DNA of 64,000 nt from Megaleporinus macrocephalus (lineage: Eukaryota; Chordata; Actinopteri; Characiformes; Anostomidae): contig CM038715.1 in the NCBI GenBank assembly GCA_021613375.1, positions 332,501 to 396,500 of the forward strand, written 5' to 3'. A program made the translations under genes and the position numbers. Under the pieces are notes generated by a model. The model did no database searches. It had not been told where the DNA came from and saw nothing but the letters and a program-made list of their open reading frames with translations. Positions 40,069-52,500 of this stretch are shown here, piece by piece (position 1 is the first letter of the stretch; each line of letters opens with the position of its first letter).

Positions 40069-42047
40069 CTTCATTACGCACAACTGGATACCAATGCATG
40101 ACAATCAAACAATCACCCAAGCATATTTCATGTTTACCCTGGTCTTTAGTAGGAGATGCACAGTCCTCCTCGGTCACATCATTTCCCTGAGGAAGACAAA
40201 GTTCCAGAAAAATAGTAAGTATTAAAGCATAAGCCTCGAATCTGCATGTTAATTCCAGTGAACTGTGAGGTGGGGGTGAAATAATTATCACACCTCTGAA
40301 TCCTGTTCCTCAACCATGGCTGCAACGAAGTTATGGTCGTTTGCCTCACTAGGGATTTCCTGCTAATGAAAAAAAAAACAAAAACAGATGAAGTCCTTTA
40401 CACCTTTACCTTTACTTTACAGGAGAAGGAAAAATTTAAACTTTCAATGAAACGACGTATAATGAAATTGCGACACTGTAAACAACAGCCTTTTCACATC
40501 AGCTAAAATAAGAGATTTATTCTGAGATCAACATTATACACTACATGTTAAAAGTAGAGATGGACCGTTCAGCGTTTTTGAGGCCGATTCCAATCGTCGA
40601 TCACCTTTTAACATGATCGGCCGATAGCCAATATCGATTGAGGGCGGGGCTGTATGCCACGGCAGGGCTACATGTAGTTATTAGAACAAGCAAGTCATGA
40701 AACATGGTCTAAACTGGTTTATTACCATTTTTAACGAGCTCATATGAAACAGTATAATATCTGTAACTAAATTAGAAGTTGGTCTATGTGGGAGTAAACC
40801 GCTTGATAAGCTCCGGAAGAGCCACATCTGAAAAGTATCTACTAGGAACAGCAGAGCGTGGATCCAGGTGGAACATTAAGCAGCAGAATGAACGTCTTCT
40901 ACAGCCGAGAAGAGCTGCTTATCTAGAACTATAAACTCAGTCACTCTGGCTGTGGTTCTTTAGCTCTCTGGCTGTTTCTGCTGCTGTTCTGTTCGTACCG
41001 GTCAGATCTGGTCTGTAGGTGTTCTGGGTTGTTTGTTTTGTGTTAGCTGTGTGTGCTAGCTCTGCTGTTTACTGATACTCACTGTATTCAGCTGTGTGGT
41101 GTCTCTGAAGTGTGTATCAGATTAGTATGTTATATGTCTTTGTCTTGGTTCTCCAGCGAGAGACGCTGATTTTACTAATTTTACAGATACAGTTACAAAC
41201 TGTCCTGGATGAGTCGGAGTCACATACACAGACAGACGATGTTTTCTATCCGCACATGCAGTAAATGCTGTAAACTGTTCTCGTGAGGCCGCTGCTTTAG
41301 TCAGTCTGTGGAAAATAAAACAGTATGTATTTCCACCTAGTGGTTTAGATAGGAATTACAGGGAGCTGGCTGGAGGGCTCCTCTTCCTGGATGAAACGCT
41401 AGCTTGAAAAACAGAAATTAGGCTCATTTGTTTAACGTCATCGATCGGCTCTCGAGGTCGGCTAAATTGGAGAAATATCGGCCGATCACCATCACATATT
41501 TTGATAAAATATTGGCTGATACCAATACAGGGTCGATCGATCCTTCCATCTCTAGTTAAAAGTTTGAGGATGTAAAGTTTGGGAATGTAAAGTTTGATCA
41601 TGACATTAAGCTAAACATCACTGCAGCTGTTTGGTGTATTTGAAAATAGAAAAAAATACTTCATTGTATATAAGTCTAATATAAATTCAATGCACCATGA
41701 ATTTATGATATTTAATGATATTTTATTAAATGTATATGGACGCAGCATACACAAGTGATTCCAGTAAACTGATCATTTTAATTTTTCAGAGAAATTTATA
41801 TCTCCTTTGTTCTACAATTTTTCTTGGCTCATACATAAAAACCAACCAAACAACTGCCAGAAGTATATACGTTTTGTGACATCATGTGATGATATATATA
41901 TATATTTATTTTTCTACATCATTTACATTGTGTGAAAATTTCATGATGGACAGATAGAATAGAAATGCTCTAATATAGCTTGGAAAAAATTCTGGTTCCA
42001 TTGACTTCCATTGAGTAAAGTGAAGTCTCTCCTGTAAAGTTGCAGTT

Positions 42048-42103
<56 letters not shown>

Positions 42104-45100
42104 CAAAACTGAGGACACTGACTGGACATTTACACAATTTAACTGCAAATAGCTGTTTTTTGTGAACAGAACCTTTTTTTTACTTTCATTGAAAACATTA
42201 TATTTTAGTAGAAGGCAAATCAAAGTTTTGACTGGCACTGTAGATGCAAAATTAAATTATTCTGTATTACACATTACTTATCAGTGGCTCGCATGGGCAC
42301 TTAAGACTATGTTCACATTCCTGGGCTAAAGCTTTACCGTAATAGTCCTAGGTCGGATACATATGTGACTCTTGGCCACGTGGCCTTCATGAAATGTTTT
42401 TTTTTTTCCTGGGTATGCGCCCTCATTCAGCCTAAACAGTGGCTGCAGTTACTGCCAGCAAATGATGCAAAAACAAAGAATCTGGATCTTTTATCATATA
42501 ACAAAATCGCAATTAAGTCACAGAGGTTGCAATGTGAACTTGGCCCAAGTGAGGAATTCATTCTCCACCTCACCTCCCCTTCCTGCTGCGAGGGCCCCCG
42601 ACTCTCGCTTCGATTTTCGTTGGGCTCCTCCCCCTCCGCGCCTGCCAGGTAGGAGCCAGACATGGAGGACAGTGTGTCCGTGCTGATCTGAGAGTGCTGA
42701 CTCTGAGATGATGCCATGGACATGACGGACTGGGCCAGGCTGCTGCTCACAGGGTCTGAAGAAGAAGGGTGGGGGTCAGAGGGGGGGTCAGCTGTATTCA
42801 ATGTGCTGTATGAAACTTTGCTGTAGCTGATCGACTCTCTGCTGTGGCCTACCTTCAGGAGAGGTGATGGTGGAGGAGAGAGGCGTGCCGGTACACGAGG
42901 ACTGGTCGATGGCTCCGGATGAGGATAGTGTGAGATTGTCGCTTTCAGGAGTCACGCCGCACTGAAACATGTATTTTAGTCTGGATTGAATTTTTCACGT
43001 GTACACATGAAAAGTATACATGCAATAATCAGACATTTACCTTCTACATGCATATGACCTGTTAAAGCGGGACCATTATACCGTATTCAGAATTGTATCA
43101 TAGGTGTCTATTAAAATAGATGTTCACCCTTTGTCTCAAAGACTCTGTTAGAGCTTCTGTTTCTGGAAGCCCCGCCTCCTGATGTGTGCTGACTGGACAG
43201 CTTGCCCACTCTGTTCTGGGGTGCGTTTCCCAAAACGATCGTAACGTAAGTACTTCGTAACTTCATACTTAAGAACATTCTTAAAATTACGAATGTTTCC
43301 CGAAAGCCTTCGTAACTAACGTAGTACATAACGTCGTTCGTAAATGTAAGAGTAATCCGACCCACTCGTAACTGGCTAAGTTCTTCTTAACTCGAAGTTC
43401 ACGCAGTTCTGTCTCAAAAACAAAAGAGGGCGCTAATCATACTTTTAAAAATGCATTGTTTCAGGCTCATCTAGTTGTTGGAGGTCCTGTGGGACCCAGG
43501 AAGCCAATCATTATCATTTATTTTGGGCCTTCCAAAAGATAAATATCTTTATTTTGGGCTACTACAGTCAACGTCAGTCAACTCAAACAAAGTACCTCTT
43601 GGAATACTTAGTGTAGCTGCAAGGAAAGCAATCTGAATCTGAAATACCAATCTTTTGTTTAAATAAATTAAATATATTTTTGATTTATTTACTGTAAGTA
43701 TTAGTCTGTACTGTACCCCATTTCTTCTTCTAGCATGCATATTTTATTCGTAACTGTACCCAAGTTTTATTTTATTTCATTTGAGATTTGGATGTTTTAC
43801 TATATCCTTTTTTTTAGTATTTTTATTATTTTTCAGTTTTGTGTTTGTTAAAAAAAAGAAAGACAAATGATGAATCACATAATAGAGGTAATTTAAAATC
43901 TTATCTGAAAATTCTGTTGTACTAAAATGTGATTAAACCAAAAAAAAAATGCATTGTTCTGGGCATGTACACTACACGTATTTATACAAACATGAATTCA
44001 TGAAGATTTAAAATCACTTTGTAAAGCATATATTACATCCAACGTCAACAAATATCATATCCAACAGCTTGAACGATGTAAACAGTAAACTTCTAGAATA
44101 AACAGGTGTTTACTTGTATAATGGTACAGTGGGAAGCAAACTGTCTACCACTCAATTCAATACTGTACATAAACGTACATTGTACTTTTTTTATTACAAG
44201 GTTGGAATCATCGTAATCATGTAAACAGAGAGTTTAAACTGCTACAATACATTATTTGTTGATATACACATATAAATTTAAATATTTTAAATGCATTTCC
44301 TTCCAGTGTGTCAGTTGTAGTAGTAAATAAATACATATATTACTTTCTTAAAAAATATTACATATTGGCTTACTAAGCTTGTAATCCCTTAACCAATCAA
44401 ACTAAGTGATCAATTACGTACACATATAAATTACCAATTGGCAGGTTGACAAAGGTGAGTATGTGATGAACAGGTACTTATGTTTCTAGCAGTCCTCCTC
44501 CCATTTCTGCTATTTCTCTTGATATGTAGAACTTCCCCGAGCTTTGGAAAATAGTAGGTTTTGTTTTTTTCTCTATTTCTTTAAGAATTTGGCCTTTATT
44601 TCATCTTGCGTTCATTCTTTGCGTGGCCGGTGTGCCGTGCTAGGAAGGTTAATCGTGTGCCTATTTATAGGATAGCCGTGCTATAGACAACAATTGCAAG
44701 CGAAATGTTAAAAAATTTTTTTCATGTAAATCCTTATTTGTTGTTCTTTTTTATTATAATTATTTACATAACGATACATTTGTGGCATAATAATGAAGAA
44801 ACTTATGTAAGTCGATGGTTCAGTTTTCGACTGGTGGTGTGTATTCAGTGCTTCAGTGCTCCGCAGGGGCGGAGTCAACAAAGAGCTACTTGAAAATAGT
44901 TCGTAAGTTTGGAGACTAAGAAGGGAAACACTCACAAAGTTGGGGTTCTTAAAGTTACGTCGTTCTTAAAGTTGTTCGTAAATCACTAAGATTAATCGTT
45001 ATCGGGAAACACACCCCAGATTGGTCACAGTAGTCATTCATCTGATAACTTTGATGGAGGGTGATTGAAAAATGGAGGTGAACTGTAATCTCTGTAATGT

Positions 45101-45410
45101 AATGTGTCTGTAATGTAGAATGGTGTTTTTGTTGTGTTTGATTTTTATTGTGTTTCACAAAAGCCACAGTCGTGCAGTCTGTCTTATCTTAGCACAGCCG
45201 TCTTTCTGATAAGATGTGATCAGATTTTACAGCAGGGTGTGTTTGTTTATTGTATCTCCTTTGTCATTCTTCATTGCTCACTAGCAGCACTACGCAAAGT
45301 CACCACAGTTCAGACATTTCAGAGAGCCAACATCACCCTTGTTAGCCCGACTGCTCTACAGAGAGAAATAGGCTCCACTAAATCTTTCTTTGTTGTAGCT
45401 TTTGTGTGTT

Positions 45411-45501
<91 letters not shown>

Positions 45502-48500
45502 CATTTGTCTGGATGCACATTGCTTTTTAAACAACATCATGCTCAAACTGTTAAACAAATATTCTACTGAACAAAAAGCCTTGTTTACAACCTGACTATT
45601 CAGTATGTTTTCTTGTTCCTCTTTATTTAAACACTTTCAAATATGGAACCGTTAGCAGCACTTTTGATTGGTCAGCACCTATAAACGTTTAAAATATAAT
45701 ATTAACTGCAAACATATTTTGAGAATTTACATGATAGCTTAGGCTAATGGAGCATATAGGAATATCCTTTCTGCTTCCCATGAGAGATCTGGTGATGTTC
45801 ACCATTATTATTATATATAACTATACTTGGTATCACATTACAGCATTGCTATTTGTTATATTTTGTATGTGTAAAGCCACTTTAAACAACATACATGATG
45901 AAAGGGACAAAAACCTTTCAATTATTTAAATTATATTATTTTAACTGGTATTACTTTTGTGCAGTCGTGCAGTCGGTCTTATCTTAGCACAGCCGTCTTT
46001 CTGATAAGATGTGATCTGATTTTACAGCAGGGTGTGTTTGTTTATTGGATCTCCTTTGTCTTTCTTCATTGCTCACTAGCAGCACTACGCAAAGTCACCA
46101 CAGTTCAGACACAGAGAGCCAACATCACCCTTGTTAGCCCGAATGCTCTACAGAGAGAAATAGGCTCCACTAAATCTAAAACTAAATCTTTCTTTGTAGT
46201 TGCTTTTGTGTATTTGTGTTTGTACCATGTTTGTAAAGCGTTTCTACCTCTTGCTGGTCCACAGGCAGTTTCCTTCTGCATGCCTGAACCTCAGACTCAC
46301 TGCAGGACTTCTCATCCTCCTCTTCAGGCAGGACTGAAGAATTCTGAGAGAGGGACCTGGAGAAGTTCCACAACGCAGAGATGAAATTTTAGTTTGATTT
46401 ACTAATTTAATCAATCAGGCGTTCCTTAATGGTCTATATATAACATTGATCTGACTTCCTATATAGATCAGACAGGGATAAGAAGAAAACATAGTTGTAT
46501 CTCTGTGAAAGCTGTATCAGGTGAACAGAAGTGGGTCACTTACTTGGAGCCACTCTTCTTGAGTTGGAGGCCCTGGCTGGAAGTGATGGAGTGCTCTAAC
46601 GGGGACAGGGAGTGTGCGGCTGTGTGGTGGCTCTCGCTGCCATATGTAGGCAGGGTGCCAGAGACGTGACCCTTCGTCAGGCCTTGCAGTGGGGGAGCGG
46701 CTGGTGAGGGGTTTAGGGGTCCGTTTAGTGCCTCCAGCAGAGACACAGCCTCATAGCCTTGTGGAATGTGTTCCGAGGCCTGAAATGTGAGGGTCATTTG
46801 TGTTAGGGGCCACATTTCTTCATGGCTCTTGGGCTCAATTTGCTTATTCTCAACTACACACTTTACATACAAGGTTTATAGTAATTATTAAAAACTTCTG
46901 AGAATATTTCAGGGGGAGTAATGTGTACTCATAAAATTGATTATTTAATATAATTCAGTTAATCAGTGACATACTATACATCTTGAGTTTAAATAAAAAA
47001 ATCTGTAAATCCATTTGTAACTATTTCAGATATATTCAATTTTCTAAAAAGAAAACAGCTGATGTATAATGGAAATCACTTTTTTATCTCTTTAATCATT
47101 AGGGGTCCCTCAACACCACTCTTTCAGGTCCAGTACAGATTTTGATAATACTTTCTCGAGTATCTAACGAAACTAATCCGATATCATGCTTTTCCCTCTC
47201 TTATCTTTATATATATATATATATATATATAGTCCATTTGTCTGGATATACATTGCTTAAGATTCTAAACAATCTTGCTCAAAGTGTAGCTCAAAGTCTT
47301 GTCTACAACCTGACTATTTAATATATATATTATTTTTTCTCTTTATTTGAACACTTTCAGCACCTATGAACATACGAAATACAACAAAAAGAAATGCTCT
47401 AGGGGTGTGCCAATGTGATGCCGAGTATAGTTATTAATAATAAAGGTTAACATCACCAAATCTCTTACATGGGAGTACAGAAAGTTTATTCTTATATGCT
47501 CCATTAGCCTAAGCTATCATGTAAATGCTCAAAATTATTATATTTTGAATGTTCATAGGTGCTGACCAATCAAACGTGCTGCTAAAGGTTCCATGTCTGA
47601 GTGTTTAAATAAAGAAGAACAAGAATACATATAAAATTAACTGCAAACATATTTTGAGCATTTACATGATAGCTTAGGCTAATGGAGCATATAGGAATAT
47701 CCTTTCTGCTTCTCATGTAAAAGAGCTGGTGATGTTCATTATTATTATTAATAACTATACTTGGTATCACATAAGAGCATTGCTATTTGTTTTATTTTGT
47801 ATGTGTAAAGCCACTTTAAACAATATACATGATGAAAGGGACAAAAACCTTTCAATTATTTAAATTATATTATTTTAACTGGTATTACTTTGCTGTAGCT
47901 CAGTGTTCAGAAGACTACAAGATACCTGCACAAGCCATGGAGAATAATACAAATTACAGAACTCGCTCTAGTGATTGGATAATCCTTCAGGTTCCACAAT
48001 GTTCCAAGAGCTTTTACTGAACTGGGAACATCTGCTTTTAGCTACAGAAACACTAAAGCTCAATCATTTTAAACTTTTAATTTCTAACCACCTCCGCACA
48101 ACCTGACAATGTTTTATGATTTTGATATTCAGTTTTTTTATTCATTTATTCATTTTTATTTTAATTTGCCATTCTATTGTCTTGATTTGTCTTGATCTAT
48201 TATTATTATTATTATTATTATTATTTATATGTTTTACTATATTTATATCTATTTTTATTGACTTATTTTTTACTTGTATCTTTTTCCTGATTCTTGAGTT
48301 TCTCATAGTTTTTCTTTTTTTTAATGATTTATCTTACTTAATTTTGTCTCTGCTCTTATTGTTTCTTTTACATTTTAAATACTTCATAAAAAAATTAAGA
48401 ATTTAAATATTAAATATTTTAATTAATTTTAATTTATTTTTAATCCCTCAATGTACTCCAGAATAAAAATAAAGATTGACTGATTGATAACTGACCCAGA

Positions 48501-49468
48501 CCTGCACAACCTTTATAAGCACTTATTCCAATAGTCAGCAACTGTTATAAAGGCTGCTATTGCCAATGCTGATGTCAAGTGACACTGATTTACTTCTGAT
48601 GTAAGGTTTTCTAAGTCTGGGCTGAAATTATAGACTTCGTAGCTCAGAGTCATAATGCTGATTATAAGGGACAGCTTGCCAAGCCAAGCTGCCTAAACAA
48701 AACTCAGCATTTTCTGCAGTTATAGGTAGAGTGAGTTCTAGTTTGCTAATTATTCATACATCATTCCATCAGTATTATGTCACTGTGATATACATTAAGC
48801 TATAACACGGGTTGTTATAACATACTGGGTCAGTGCCACTTGACTTTAACCTTATGAGAGACAGTGGCTACTGAAATACATGTTCAGGAATGTTTATGTC
48901 AGTCATCGTGACAAGCTTAAGTGTCCTGTCACCGTACAAACAGTACCTACAGTAAAGTGTTCCCTTATTTTTCTTTTTATCTTTGAACTCTTTGAAAACA
49001 CCAGCTGCACGTTGCTGTGTGTGAACCTTCTTCTTTTTATAATGAATGGAGCAAGTTACCTGTTCCCTTCTCCTCTGCACCGTTTCTGAGACTTCTTATG
49101 ACAGGGAAAACCTTTGGATATGTCTTTAGTCTTTATACTTGTGTATGCACTGAGAAAAACGATGACTGTAATTTTATTCTGGCGTGAAGAAAGGCTTTGA
49201 GAGATAAAACGCAGCTATGCTCGGTTACCGAATGCTCCTCAGAGTCAGACGTCTGTGAAGTAATGACTGGGTTGAATCCGCTCTGAGGGAGAGGGCTCAA
49301 CTTCTTCCTTAAAGCTCGGATCTGTAGCAGAGCTCGGAATGCTGTAAAAAACAACAATGAGCACTTAATCATTAGGTGAAGAGAAACACAACTGTGGCAG
49401 GTGTGGGGTGCTTGAGCATAAACACATTTAATGAACTATTCATTTCTATTTAATGGTATTTGGAGTCG

Positions 49469-49531
<63 letters not shown>

Positions 49532-52500
49532 TACCACTCAAAAGTTTAGGATCACTTTCATGCAATTTTCATGCAATTCACCAACAATATTGTCCATTTC
49601 TCAATTAATGTAAGTGTATCAGATGATTTTTAAAGAATAAAAAAGAATAAAAAAGTCTATTTTTGTATAGAGGCTTATTTTGCATATAGTCCTATTATCA
49701 GTAATTCTCAGTCCTCTGTCTAAATCTCCTGGTACGACCACCAATCCAAGTTAAGGATGTTATTGGACTGATTGGTTGTTTGGACACTCTTGTTCAATTG
49801 TGATGCACAGCTGAAAAACATTCTACTAATAAGTGAGTATAAAAGGGAACAACATTCTAGGTTAGTTTAGTGTCTGAAGATCAGCAGTTGATGGCTTGCT
49901 GACTGACTCACAATGACCAGAAAGAAACAACTTTCTTTAGAGACCCGTCAGTCCATTGTTGTGTTAAGGAAGAACATTTCACTGTGATCCCAAACTTTTG
50001 AGTGGTAGTGTATATATATTTCGATCGCCGATCACCTTTTATCGTGATCGGCTGATAGCCGATACCGACCGTGGGCGGGGCTATATGCCGCGGCAGGGCT
50101 ACATATAGTTATTAGAGCAAGCAAGTCATGAAACATGGTTGAAACGTGCTTATCTAGAACTATAAACTAGATCACTCTGGCTGTGGTTCTTTAGCTCTCT
50201 GGCTGTTGTTGCTGCTGTTCTGTTCGTACCGGTCAGATCTGGTCTGTATGGTGTTCTGGGTTATTTGTTTTGTGCTAGCTGTGCGTGCTAGCTCTGCTGT
50301 TCACTGATACTCACTGTATTCAGCTGTGTGGTGAACTTTTAAGTGCTGTATCAGATTAGTAGAGTTAAATGTCTTTGTTTTGGTTCGCCCACAAGACATG
50401 TTGATGTTACAGATGTTACTAACTGCCCTGGATGAGTCTGTGTCACATACGGTAACACACAGCCAGACGGACGATATGTTTTTTATCAGCACATGTGGTG
50501 AACGCCGTAACCTCTCGAAAGGGAAAATGAAAGGGTATGTATTTCCACCTAGTGGTTCAGATAGGAATTGCAGGGAGCTGGCCGGAGGGCTCCTCTTCCT
50601 GGATGAAACTCTAGCTGGAAATACAGAAATTAAGCTCATTTGTTTAACGCCATCGATCGGCTCTCAGGATCGGCTAAATTGGAGAAATATCGGCCAATCA
50701 CTGATCGCATATTTTGATTCAAAAACGGCCGATACCGATACATAGCCGATCGATCCTTTCATCTCTACTATATATATATATATATATATATCATCGCTGT
50801 CCAATGAACAACATGTATCTCAATTATTGTCGATTTTAAGTTTTCTACATCATTTAAACATGGCAATGGTCTTCTACATTGTGTGAAACTTTACACTTTA
50901 TGAATAATGGACCAATAGAAATGCTCCAAAATAGCTTGGAAACAATTCTGGTTCTATAGACTTACATTGAAAGTAAAGTATGTTTTTGGTCTCTCTTGTA
51001 AATTTGCAATTTTTTAGATACTTTTTTTTTTGGACAGCGACGATATGGAATGGTGTTTCGGGTGGATGAAATATAATATCATGATAAATAGACAATATTT
51101 TGTTCTTCTGAGGTTTGACAAGTTGAAACGGACCAGAAAATGACCAGAAGGGCCTCTTTTAAAACAATATTAAATAAATATTATATTTTGCTACATTCCA
51201 ACAGCTGTGCAGCCATTAATCCAATTAAACAAATGAAGCTCTAAAACATGCTCTTTAAGTTTGACGTTGACACTATACCTAGAGGAGGATACTGTGGCTT
51301 AAATTATCACTACTATGATAGAACACTGTCATACTGCCCAACCCTACGGGCACTGTACTGTTTATATGTGGAACCAAGGAGCACATGTGATTTAGAAGCA
51401 TCAACTTTTTCATTTAAGCTTCTGTGCGTTGCGGTAAATGTCTGATGTAGAAAAATCCAGAGTGATCTGCAGAGAGTGCTTACGCAGCCGGCAAATTGGG
51501 CAGCAGTTGGCTTGGTAGCGCAGTGTGTCTGCGCAGGCGTTGCACAAGCACAGGTGTCTGCAGGGAAGGATGAGTGTGTCACGCACATCTGACAGGCACA
51601 CCACACACTCGGCACTGTTGTCACTAATCTCATCATCAGCCACCTGTAAACAACAGAGGTATAGTTTCTATTAAGGTCCTGATTTATGGACCACAACAGA
51701 AGAACAATGACGTTTATTACTTATATGAAGCAGACTGCACTAACATTGCCACTGAAAATATATAAATATTCAAAATGGCTAAAGCTAATGCTAAAATAGA
51801 AGCTATAGAAGCTGCACCCAGACTTTTCCATCGATCCATTCAAGGAGAATGAGATTAATGACTTACTTTAGACTCTTGGCTGTTGTATTTGTTTTCTATG
51901 CCATAAATCTCCTGCAGTAAGTAACTAACACCATCCACCACTTGCTTCTGCTTCAGGGGTTTCACACAGTAGCTTCCATCCATGTGCTATAAAGAGACAG
52001 TATACAATTTTTATATAATCAGTATAATCATTTATTCCTGGGTTTTCATTAATGGTTCATGTTTCAAACTGCTAAGACTATATTTTACCAGTGCATTCAT
52101 TACTGTGTATCACTTGCGTAAATTTAGTGTGTATGTTATTTATCCTTAGAAATTAATTACAATATCTAACTCTAAAACGAAGAACTCATACCTTCTCAAA
52201 GGTTGCGAGCAGTATATGAGAATGTCCTAGATGCTCTGTAGAAAAAAAGAAAAAAAAGAAAAAGAAAGCTTTATATGCTGATGTGCTGGCATGAGTGCCA
52301 ATCGCATGTGAGGGTGGGAGGTGTAACGTGGTAACGTGGCTCAACTCACCATCTCCTTCATCCACCACTGCCTGCACAACCATGGGGAAGATTTCTTTAT
52401 CCATGTCGAATAAAAGCTGAATGATAAAAGACTCACATCACTAAAGGTCAGCAGGCACACGCTCATACTTAAGAGTGAGGCACAATCAACCTAGACCTGT

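Noticed and set aside
43549..43740. Short frames inside the Harbinger-like element
   Set aside because: No conserved motif of transposase or Myb-like proteins could be recognised.
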